From: Panagrolaimus kolymaensis
Lineage: Eukaryota; Nematoda; Chromadorea; Rhabditida; Panagrolaimidae
Assembly: GCA_028622995.1 (NCBI GenBank)
Contig: JAJQJQ010000005.1
Span: 5,208,001 to 5,272,000 of the forward strand
Direction of reading: 5' to 3'
Length of the DNA: 64,000 bases
In this document: one piece after another, positions 47,330 through 57,400 of the stretch
Numbering within the stretch: position 1 is the stretch's first letter
How the letters are laid out: each line of letters starts with the position of its first letter
Position numbers and translations under genes: made by a program
The notes under the pieces: generated by a model
What the model saw: the letters and a program-made list of their open reading frames with translations, nothing else
Told to the model about the DNA's origin: nothing
Databases searched by the model: none

Positions 47330-47959
47330 TAAATAATAGTTTTATTTAAACGTTGTATTGTGTTTTAATAATGAATAATAAATGTTAATAACAAATGTGG
47401 TGTAACTATGAACTTAAAGAGCCATAGCTATTTGCAGCCTTTTTCAAAATTTCGTTTACTGGGACCTGAATTCATACTTCGCCAACCGGCAATTTGAATT
47501 TACGTGTAGCTACAGTAAATTACACGTTAAATTCAAACACGCGCTTGGCATTCGCAAAGTTCAGTACACGGAAACGAAATTTCAAAAAGGCTGCAAATAG
47601 CTATGGCCCTTTAAAATAGCAAAGATTTTACTTTTTCATCTCAAAACAAGTCATAGAAAAAAAGTCAAGGATTTATGCATTGAAATATTTAAGATAAATT
47701 GGTATTCTTCATATTTTTATTTCGGTTTTCTTTATTTGATCGACGTTCTTTTTCTGAGCTAATTTTGGCCCATGCTTCTATGTTTAATTCCGCATTAGGA
47801 TGCAGCAATAAAACGTTTACTTATTTTGTGTGTTCTTTATTTAATGATTTGGCAAAAAGCGAAAAGTGTTTGAAGTTGCTTGAATTTAGTTTTTTGCTGC
47901 TGTCTTTTTCTTTCTTGCATCAACTCTTTGAAAACTTTTTTTTATTCTAAAACCATAGA
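47330..47959. other. Gap between RABIF and RPC5 with a palindromic element
   Basis: 630 bases containing the TTAA-flanked palindrome at 47414-47614 (separate entry) and T-rich sequence with a chance frame at 47699-47950. The RPC5 promoter or operon junction should lie here. Confidence 0.5.
47414..47614. mobile_element. Palindromic MITE-like element with TTAA ends
   Basis: The two ends are inverted copies: AGAGCCATAGCTATTTGCAG at 47418-47437 faces CTGCAAATAGCTATGGCCCT at 47591-47610. Similarity continues inward for most of the 200 bases (CTTTTTCAAAATTTCG against CGAAATTTCAAAAAGG), so the element would fold into one long hairpin. TTAA stands directly outside both ends (47414-47417 and 47611-47614), as expected for the target duplication of piggyBac-type or related TTAA elements. 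No coding capacity. Confidence 0.5.
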
Positions 47960-48791
47960 ATGAATTCAAATGGCCATATTGATAATGATAAAGATAAAAT
48001 GGATACAGATGGAATCAAAATAGATGATGATGACGAAGATGAAGTCATTGCTGAAGTAAATTTAGTTTATCTAATTTAAATATTTTCATTTATTTTTTTA
48101 GATGGATTGTTATCATGTACCTTTAAATCGTCAACGATATTCTGCTGCCACGCTACATTTTCTTACAGAACAACCATCAAAAATGGAAGATTGTATTGCT
48201 CGAATGAAACCTGGTGTAAAACATGTACGACAATTTTTGAATATAATTTTAGTATTTATTTGGAATATTTTTAGTTAGAAATTGACTATGAAAATGATAC
48301 TGATCGAAGTGATGGCATTGTAAACAAAGATGAGACGTATGTTAACACATTGATTTACATAATTTAGCTTATAACGATCCGTTTTTAGAGTTGCGACATT
48401 TGTTGGTAAAGGCTCTTCCGAAACTGAAGTTCTAAATCATGCTATGTGTTTTATTGATCAAGGAAAAGCATATTTCGTTGAAGTTGATGATACGTTTAGA
48501 ATGAGACGAAAATTGAATAGTGCAGCATCAAATGAAGTTTCTGAAGAATCAAGTTCTTTCAAGAGAAATCTGTCTCCTGTTCGCGTTAAATTTGCTAGAG
48601 CTGAAACTGATGCTCAAAGAAAACGACGAGAACAATCATCATATTTTAAGCATCAACAGGCCGAACAAGAAGCATGGAAACCGGTCGCTATTGCTCATCA
48701 AGATCCAAAATTTGTGTTATCTCTGGCTTCGGAAGATGGAGAAACGTTATCAAATGGTACGGGTAGAATAAAAAACGAGCCATCATTTTAA
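47960..48791 (+). CDS. POLR3E: RNA polymerase III subunit RPC5 (short form)
   Basis: Exons 47960-48055, 48102-48224, 48275-48336, 48389-48791; 227 residues. RPC5 pairs with RPC4 in the TFIIF-like part of Pol III. Landmarks of the N-terminal dimerisation domain are present: an acidic N-terminus, YHVPLNRQRYSAATLHFL, EIDYENDTDRSDG, and the strong family signature VRVKFARAETDAQRKRREQS. The human protein is about 708 residues with extra winged-helix repeats; this one stops soon after the Sin-type domain, as in yeast-like short forms. The stop is clean and followed by T-rich sequence, so I see no missing exon, but one cannot be excluded downstream. Confidence 0.5.
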
Positions 48792-49176
48792 TATTTGCTT
48801 TTTTGTTACTTTTTTTTTGTTGTTGGTTTTGATAAATTTGTATTTCTATATTGTGCATCGTGTTAAAATTGTCAAGGATTTTGTCCTATGATTACTTTTT
48901 TTGTAGTTTGGATATTTATATTATAGCTTTTGCATTGTGACCTGTCCATGTTGTTAAAATTATTTTTTCCTGTTTTGAGAACTTATCTTCTTCCCTAATG
49001 CTTTTTTTACTACGGATTCAAACCAGCGGCAAAATCTGCAATCCTAAAAATTATATTGAAGTTCTCATCACGAAAGGAAGTTTCGAGGAAGCAAAAGAAA
49101 GTTGAAATCTTTTTTCTTCAAACTTTGTTACTAGTTGATTTTTTTCTGCTGTCGTTTATTTACACCATTTTTAATA
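48792..49176. other. Gap between RPC5 and cactin
   Basis: 385 bases, T-rich first and more mixed after about 49010. The cactin start given below lacks the N-terminal region of other cactins, so an unrecognised 5' exon could lie here; I could not find one with good splice sites. Confidence 0.5.
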
Positions 49177-51017
49177 ATGGCTCCTCGAGATCATGGAAGT
49201 CATGATGATTTTCGAATAGTTGAATATCAATTTCATTTAAAACAAGCAAAAGAAAGAACAAAAATCAGATTGAAAGAAAATCGAGCTAAACCTATCGACT
49301 TGTTAATTCGATATTCATCTTACTCGGCTCCTGAAGAAGAAGAACATTATGGTCCATTTGAACTTGTTGATCCACTCATCTATCTTAAAGGCTTATCACT
49401 AAATGATTTCGAAGATCTTATGGCTGATATTGATGTATGTTATAAAGCCATTTTTAAAATTAACCTAAAGTTTATTGTTTTTAGACTTATAAGAAAATCT
49501 CGACACATAAAGATGATGATTTCTGGGAAGATATTCGAACGATTGCTGAAGGAGAAGTTGTGAAAATGAAAGATGCTCGCCGACGTGAAGAAATCAATGA
49601 AGTTATTCACTCCTCTGTTAAAGAAGATGTATCCAAATTATTTAAAGTTAGTTTATTTTATTCATCTTACTCATTCCCTTATTATGTAGAGTAAATCTTA
49701 TGATGAACTTGTTAAACTTGAAACTGAAGTTGAAAGCAAAATCGAGACTGATTCAAATGTTGGCTTTTGGCAATATGTACGTGCTCGTCTTCGACCTTAT
49801 ATGGCAAAATCTCGATTGAAAGAAAAACATGGAGCTAAGATGGCATTGAAACTCCGTCGCATCAAAGAAGAGCAAGCAAGAGAAATGGATGAACATCAGA
49901 AAAAACTGGGTGATGTCAAGTATATTTTACCTAAACCGAAAGTATCAGAAGAAAAACGTGAAGATAAACCAACTGAAGATGACTTCATGGTAAGCAAAGT
50001 TTATATCATATAAAAAGCAAATGCTGTAATTATCCTACCATAACACCAATACAAAGCATAATGGATCAGACTACTTTTGGCTTGAAACTGTAATTGCAAT
50101 GCAGTAATTAATGAATTTAATTAACTTTTTGTTTTATAGAAACTCACCGAAGAAGATGCTGCTGCGATTAAAAAACAAGTATTCAAATCAATTCCATTTA
50201 CATTTCAAGAACTTCAAACGTTGGATGATGATGTTCGAGAACTAAAATGGAGTTCGTTATCCGATGTGCAACTCGAAGTTTTTACAAATCATATTTATAT
50301 GGAAGGAGGATATAGTCCGGCGTTAGGTGAATATAGCGAAGCAATGCCTGGTATTGAAGTACTTGATGAAGCGGAAGATCTCAAACAGTTACAAGCTACA
50401 AGAAGACGAAATCGAGAAGGCAATGCTGATCCCTTGACCGTATGTTTTTTTAAATGACTTATTCACCTTATTACAATATAATTTTTTTTAGTCTGCTGAA
50501 GCTCAATTTATAAGTAATGCTCGACAAGGAATGGAAAAAGATGAAGAAGAATTTGCCGATGAAGAAAAGCTTGAAAAACAAACATTCCTGTGGTCAGACA
50601 AATATCGTCCAAGAAAGCCTCGGTATTTCAATCGTGTTCACACTGGCTTTGATTGGAATAAATACAATCAAACTCACTACGATTTGGATAATCCTCCACC
50701 AAAAATTGTTCAAGGCTATCGATTTAATGTAAGTATTTTTCTCTCTCGTTTTGGTAGACTTTCTAACTTTTATGTTTTAGATTTTCTTTCCTGACTTGCT
50801 TGATATTACTCATACTCCTCGATATACGTTGACAAGATGTGAAGATCCCGACTTTGCCATTTTAAAATTCAAAGCTGGTCCTCCTTATGAAGATATTGCT
50901 TTCAAAATTGTGAATCGAGAATGGGAAATTAATCATAAACAAGGATTCAAAAATCAATTCAAAGATGGGGTGTTTCAACTTTGGTTCTATTTTAAACGTT
51001 ATCGTTATCGTCGTTGA
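49177..51017 (+). CDS. cacn-1: Cactin, spliceosome-associated protein
   Basis: Exons 49177-49434, 49485-49646, 49690-49989, 50140-50439, 50492-50728, 50781-51017; 497 residues. Cactin is a nuclear protein of the spliceosomal C complex and in flies was found through the Rel regulator Cactus. The mid domain (KPIDLLIRYSSY, LIYLKGLSLNDFEDLMADI) and the highly conserved C-terminal domain (FLWSDKYRPRKPRYFNRVH, then GFDWNKYNQTHYD, GYRFNIFFPDL and FKDGVFQLWFYFKRYRYRR) identify it firmly. Human cactin is about 758 residues, with an Arg/Ser-rich N-terminus that this model lacks. In-frame codons extend upstream to 49135 without a better start. Confidence 0.5.
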
Positions 51018-51148
51018 TTTAATTTTTTGTTGTTGAATAAATAAATTTACTTGTATTTTTTCTTTCATTTTGTTGTTTATATGCTGTTGAAACAGTATAA
51101 TATTTTGTTCTTTTTTTTTAAGTTTTGTCATACAAATTTTGAGCTTAG
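51018..51148 (+). promoter_or_regulatory. Operon-like junction cactin to ALG3
   Basis: 131 bases separate the cactin stop from an acceptor (GAGCTTAG) that directly abuts the ALG3 ATG. AATAAA at about 51038 serves cactin, and a T-rich run follows. The spacing and order match nematode SL2-type operon junctions. Trans-splicing itself is inferred. Confidence 0.5.
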
Positions 51149-52707
51149 ATGAATAGAAGGCGAAGAGGTGAACCTCAAACTTCACGACCTATGCGACATG
51201 CTTCACCTTCAAAGCAAAAACGTTTCTTTGCATTTTGGAGGAAATTGTTTGTAAATTTTGAAGGATTTTTTACCCAAATTTGCAATCCGTCATCTCAAAG
51301 TTTAGCAGTTTATTGTATTATCTTAGCATTAGCACTGGATGCGGTTCTCTCATGGGTGATTGTTCGTTTTAGACCTTGTGAGACTTTTTTCTCATTTGAA
51401 TTTTAATGTTTTATATTGATTCTTATTTGAAGATACGGAAATTGACTGGTCAACATACATGCAGCAAGTGGAATGTTATGTTAATGGTGAACGAAATTAT
51501 TCAAAGATTTATGGAGATACTGGACCCATAGTATATCCTGCTGGCCATTTACATGTTTATCATTTACTTTATTCATTGACAAATGCCGGAAAAAATATTC
51601 TCCGTGGTCAATATCTATTCATGGCTTTGTATTTGGTGACACAAGCTACAGTATATTTTATCTTTTACAAATCTCGAAGAATTCCACCGTTTTTATACTT
51701 TTTTATAACACTTCTTGGTTATCGAATCCATTCAATTTATATGTTGCGAATGTTTAATGATGGAATTGCAATGTTTTTTTGTTATTTGGCTATCGCTCTA
51801 CTTATTACCATTAAAGACAAAACAAACTTACTTCAAATTATTGTTTCATCTTTATCATTTTCTATGGCAGTTGGAATAAAAATGAATATTCTTTTATTTG
51901 CCCCTGTATTTTATCTAACATTTTTATTTCGTTTTGGTTATAAACAAGCTATAATTGCGGGTGCTTCAGCTGGCATTTTCCAACTTGTCCTTGGTGGTTT
52001 CTTTTTCCTTCAGGCTCCATGGGATTACATCCACAATGCTTTTAATTTTAAACGAGTCTTTCTTTATGTTTGGACAGTTAATTGGAGAATGATACCGGAA
52101 TGGTTATTCTTAGATCGCAGATTTCATACTATGCTTTTGGGTCTTCACCTTGTAATTTTGGCAGTTTTTGTATCATTTTTCTGGATTAAGCAAGTATCTT
52201 TTCTTTAATTTAAAATTTAAGCTAATGTTTTTAGGATTCATAAAAAGAGCGGAAATGATATCATGAAAATTATAAAAAATCCCACTTTGATGAAATTAAG
52301 CAACCATGGTTCGCTCTTACTTTTTGTCCCAACCTTTTTTTTATTTTTTATTTATTCTTTAGAAATTTTGATGGGTTTATTTGTTAGTAATTTTATTGGT
52401 ATTGCATTTTCTCGTTCCTTACACTATCAATTTTATTCGTGGTATTATCATTCAATCCCATATATTTTATTTTCATGGCGAAGTCGAAAAGAAAAATCAG
52501 AACTTTTAGCATTTATTTTTGGAGCGATCTTACGGTATTTTCTTTTTCTAGTTTTTAAAAAAAATTCCATCGTTTTTTATTTTAAGTATGAGCGTCATGA
52601 TTGTTATTGAATATTGCTGGAATACATATCCTTCAACCATTTTAAGCTCAACTCTTCTTTCCATATCACATGCTATTATCCTAGTCATGGCTTTTTGGAA
52701 TTCATAG
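51149..52707 (+). CDS. ALG3: Dol-P-Man:Man5GlcNAc2-PP-Dol alpha-1,3-mannosyltransferase (ALG3)
   Basis: Exons 51149-51377, 51433-52189, 52235-52534, 52587-52707; 468 residues (human about 438). ALG3 adds the first lumenal mannose to the N-glycan precursor in the ER. Landmarks: [15 protein letters not shown], the lumenal loop [70 protein letters not shown] and the terminal [14 protein letters not shown]. Multiple membrane segments occur throughout. The second intron uses a GC donor (ATTAA|GCAAGT, 52190-52234); the nearby GTATCT donor would lead to a stop. The C-terminus is short and lacks the KKxx-type tail. Confidence 0.5.
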
Positions 52708-53133
52708 TTTTCTTTTATTTCAATTTTTTTGCTTTAATTTATTTTTGTTATTTACTTTTACCACTTCTTATTTATTATTATTTATTGTTATTTATTTGTT
52801 TTTGTAATAAAAATATGAAATATGTGCTTTTTTTGAACCCTACTTGGTAAACTCCAAATACCCTTATAATAAAACGCTTTGAATTACCTTTTTTTGTGAT
52901 TTTTAATTTGTTTACCCGTAACTTTATTTATCTTCACTTTGCTAACGACTTCTTCATAATAAGTGTGAAAAGATATTCATTATAATGGCCGTGCAAATGG
53001 AGCTCTAGTTTACCAAAAAATCAATCTAATATTTATAGCCTTTTATTTGTATAAAATCTGTGGTTAACAACAATCACGAATTTTCTTCTTTCTTTTACCT
53101 GATATTTTATATAATTTGAAAAAAATATTCCAG
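52708..53133. other. Gap between ALG3 and NDUFAF5
   Basis: 426 bases, very T-rich in the first half (ALG3 3' end, AATAAA near 52808 and 52869). It ends in AATATTCCAG at 53124-53133, which directly abuts the NDUFAF5 ATG and is probably a trans-splice site. Confidence 0.5.
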
Positions 53134-54191
53134 ATGCGTTTTACCATAATTTCAAGAATAAGTTATGAGAAAATTTTATTTGCCACTGCTTCAACTGCGT
53201 CTTCTCCTTCCTCAATGAAGGTAATTAATAATTTTCTTAATTTTACAAGAGTTATCCGGTGGTTTTTTTTATTTAGGCTTTTGATCGAAAAACTAAAATG
53301 AAGCAAAGGAATTGGGCGGCTTCCCATCCAGATTTTGATGTGTGTCAATATGTTAAAGATGAAATTGGTTATAGAATTGCCGATAAAGTATTTGATTTAA
53401 CAAAATTTAATGAAGTTGTTTTGGATCTTGGTTGCGGAGCAGGCCACATTGGGCCACATTTAATTAAAGAAAATGTTGGAATTTTATTACAATGTGATAT
53501 GTCAGAAGGAATGGTTCGAAAAAGCAAAGGTGCACCAGAAAATGAATTACCAACTTTAAGAATAATAGCTGATGAAGAACAAGTACCATTTAGAGAGAAA
53601 AGTATTGATTTAATTGTTTCAAGCCTTAGTGGACATTGGATAAATGATTTACCCGGATGGTTTAAACGCTGTTTCAATGTTTTAAAACCTGATGGTGCTA
53701 TGATTGGTGGAGTGCTTGCAGGTGATACTCTTTACCAACTGCGAGTCGCCTTACAATTTGCTGAAAATGAGAGACTTGGTGGAATGGGAACTCATATTTC
53801 TCCTTTTATTGATGCTCAAGATATTGGAGGCTTAATGAATCGAGCAGGTTTTGATATGGTTACATTGGATTCAGATGAAATTGAAATAGGTTATCCCAAT
53901 ATGTTTGCCCTACTTTATGATTTACAAATTATGGGTGAATCAAATGCAACGATAAAGCGAACAGCAAATCTTCGTCGTGATGTCCTCATTGCCGCTGATT
54001 GCATTTATCGGGCGATGCATGGCGGAGACGATGATCGATATCCAGCAACATTTCAAGTGTTTAGTTTTATTGGATGGCGACCTGGTCCAAAAATGCCTAA
54101 AGCTGCAAAGCGTGGATCTCAAGATGTTTCTCTCAAAGATCTTTCAGAAGTAATCGAAAATCCTGAAAAATATCTTCCACCCAGAAAATGA
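53134..54191 (+). CDS. NDUFAF5: Complex I assembly factor NDUFAF5, arginine hydroxylase
   Basis: Exons 53134-53220 and 53277-54191; 333 residues (human about 345). NDUFAF5 has a methyltransferase fold but hydroxylates an arginine of NDUFS7 during early complex I assembly in the mitochondrial matrix. The N-terminal presequence is Ser/Thr/Arg-rich (MRFTIISRISYEKILFATA). The SAM-binding motif VLDLGCGAGHIG, the segment DLIVSSLSGHWINDLPG, and the family-specific AMHGGDDDRYPATFQVFSFIGW are all present. The C-terminus (ENPEKYLPPRK) is complete. Its stop faces the PHGDH stop 215 bases away. Confidence 0.5.
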
Positions 54192-54406
54192 ATAATAAAT
54201 TATTAGGAATGTTTTATTTGTTTACAAAATATATAATAAATAATAATAAATGCTAGAAATTTTGTGAAGCCCAAAAAATAAATAATATAAATTAATACTA
54301 CAAACATTAAACAAAAAATTATTTTTTCAAGTTCCATTCTCCAATCTTCTTCATCAAATTTTAAGTTATTGTAAAAATGAAAGAACTTTTTTTATGGAAG
54401 AGAGAT

Positions 54407-57400
54407 TCAAAAACGAACAATAGCAAATTGTTGTGATTGAAGAAGATTGGTTTCTTCATCGGTTAAATCACCAAAAAGTGCAACACGTCCACCACCACCG
54501 AGAAGTCCATATTCAACGGAAAGCTTAGGCCGAACTTTTTCATTGATGGTTGCAGATGAAGAATTTGAAATTGCTAGGATTCCCGTAGCCAAAAGAGGAA
54601 CAGGGATTTTATTCCCATTAATAGCAGAAATAATGGTTCCAGCGGGTGATGGATATCCACGAACACTAATATCGTCAGCGATCAATGTAATTTCATTGCC
54701 TGAACCTGCTTCAGTTGAAACCTAAAAACCATTTTTTACAATTTCTCAACATACTTTAAAATAAACTTACATTAATGCCTTCTTTAGTTCCATGACCTTC
54801 AGCATTGATGAGATTAATGCCTTCATATTTTTTAGCTTGAAGCAATCCAACAATGGTGCCAGCTTGCATGGCTTTTTGAAGACCATTTGCTGCATTTGGA
54901 AATTGAACATTAATATTTTTTGCATCATTTGATAATGAAGCCAAAATTTGAGCCAAACTTGTACAAGCTCGAACATATTGAGCCTTAGTATCATCCAAAA
55001 CTGCAGCCAATGCAGCAGCATTCAAAGCTCCAAAAAGTCCTGTACCATTGTTGAGGTTTACAATGTTTTCAGCTACTTCAACAGCGACACGTTGTTGAGC
55101 TTGAATGGTCGAAGCTCCAAGATGAGGAGTACAAATAACTTTAGGATGATCAACCAAGGGGCGATAAGTTGGAGGTTCTTCGGTGAATACATCCACAGCT
55201 GCGCCAGCAACATGGCCAGAATCGAGGGCTTCAACGAGATCGGCTTCATTAATAATTCCACCTCGTGCAACATTAATAATTCGAACTGAAGGTTTGCATT
55301 TTCGAAGGGTTTCACGGTTAAGAAGATCCTTTGTTTGAGGAATAAGTGGCACATGAACGGTGATATAATCAGCTAATGGCCAAATTTCGTCCAATTGTTT
55401 CAAAGCAATATTTCGTTTTGCTGCTTCTTCTGCAGAAACAATAGGATCGAATCCAATAACATTCATACCAAAAGCTTGCATTCTTGAAGCAACTTCTTGT
55501 CCAATTCGACCAAGACCAATGATGGCAAGAGTTTTACCATAAACTTCTTCGCCCATATAATCTTTTCGAGCCCATTTTCCTTGTTTCATTGAACTATGAG
55601 CACTTGGAACATGGCGGGCTAGAGAAAGGATTAAAGTGCAAGTGAGTTCAGCGGCTGAACGGGAATTACCAGCTAAAATTAATTTACGAAATTAGTTTAG
55701 AATTTTTTCTAGTTAATAATAAACCTCGAAAAGGAAAGGATGCTACGGTAATGATAAACAAAGTAAAAATTAATTAAGAAATGTGTTAAAAAAATTGCTA
55801 TCATTATCGTAACTATTTTTTAAATGTTTTTTTTTCTTCCCCTTGCCACTAACTACATTATCTTACAATTTTCAGGTAAATCCCAGCTACTTTTAATATA
55901 TTTGTTAATTATTTCATTAACATGTGCACCAGGAACAACATTTTTAGGCTTTTTTAAAGCTTTAGCAATTTCAGAATTATTTTTAGTTAAATTGTTTACA
56001 ATTGATTGAAGATTAATTAATGAAGATAAATCGGGATTATTTTGCATAAATGGAGCAAAGAATGACATTGCAGAAAAGGATGATGAGATGGGATTAGGAT
56101 TATTTGATATTGCAATAGGACTTTTAGGAAAGACATTTTCGTTTGGGCTTGTACTATTTTCACGTTCATCTTGAAGCCTTATTAAAGCATCAAGTCTACT
56201 TTTACCACCACCGCTGCTACTGGTTTGAGGTTGTTGAGAATGTTGTTGTTGATGATGGTCATCTTCCATATCAACATCACTATTGGATGTTGTTTCATTA
56301 GTAACAGTGGAACGTTGATCAAAAAGCAATGAAGTGAAAGGTTTAATATCATGACCATCATCACCACTTGAAGTTGAATGTGCTGCATCATCTCCATGTG
56401 AACCAACGGGTGAAGATTCATTTTTCATCCAAAAATATTGTTCAATACTTAAAGGTTGTTCAGTGATTTCGCAAGTTGCTGTGGGAGTATCAATGCCGAC
56501 TGTAGAAGCTGCAGCAGCAACAGCAGCTTGTTGTTGTTCAGCAGCATTTTTTTCTTCAGCCGCCATCTTCATTCTTGCACGTTTGTAACCACGTTCGAAG
56601 GTAACCTTCAATCGATGATTAGACTCTTGAACGGTCAAAGGAGTACAAAAATGGTCAGAAGCTTCAGGATAATCGGGATCATTTATTAACAAATCATTTT
56701 TTACAGCAATGCAAGGAACTGCGGGAAGTTTATCTTTAGGAAGGATTCTTTGAAGTCGATGTCTCAATGCTAAACTTCTGTTAATTTATTTATTTTGTGA
56801 TTTAGGATTTTCTAACCTCGACAAGCCATACAACGATAATACACGGTTGTAAGTCCCGATTGATTGGTAAATCTAGTCTTGTATGCAAATTCTCGTCGAT
56901 GGCCAGGGAATGAACGCGAATCATAAATTAAAATTTGTCGACCATATCCTGATGGCGCATAAACAGGTCTCATGGCTGCGAAAGGAGGCAATTGAGAGAC
57001 AGGAATTGGCATGATTGGAGTTGTTGTTGGTGCCGATGATGGAGTTGCTTCACTATTATTGAGAGAAGCTGAAGCATTCAATGCTGCCATGGTTGAAGCT
57101 GCTGATTTAAGTAAGGCAGAAAAATCAAACTTTTGATCAAGAGGAAAAAGAGACGGCGCTGCCGCTGTGGCTGCTGCGGCATCCATTTGCTTCTTTCTAA
57201 ATAAAGAAATGAATGAATGGTCACTTACATTCCAAAATGTAAAAGAAAATCTTTGAGGAAAGAGCGCGACACGAAGCAACAAAAAACTTTTATGCCTTGG
57301 AGGAATTGGGCCGAAAATAGAATTGCAAAAAAAGTCAAAATCTGGGTCAAATTTGAAGTCCGCCTCAGGCCGACATGCATAAAAAAAGTTTGGGAGCGAG

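Noticed and set aside
47699..47950. Plus-strand hydrophobic frame upstream of RPC5
   Set aside because: T-rich promoter-like sequence; no conserved motif and it is out of context with the RPC5 start at 47960.
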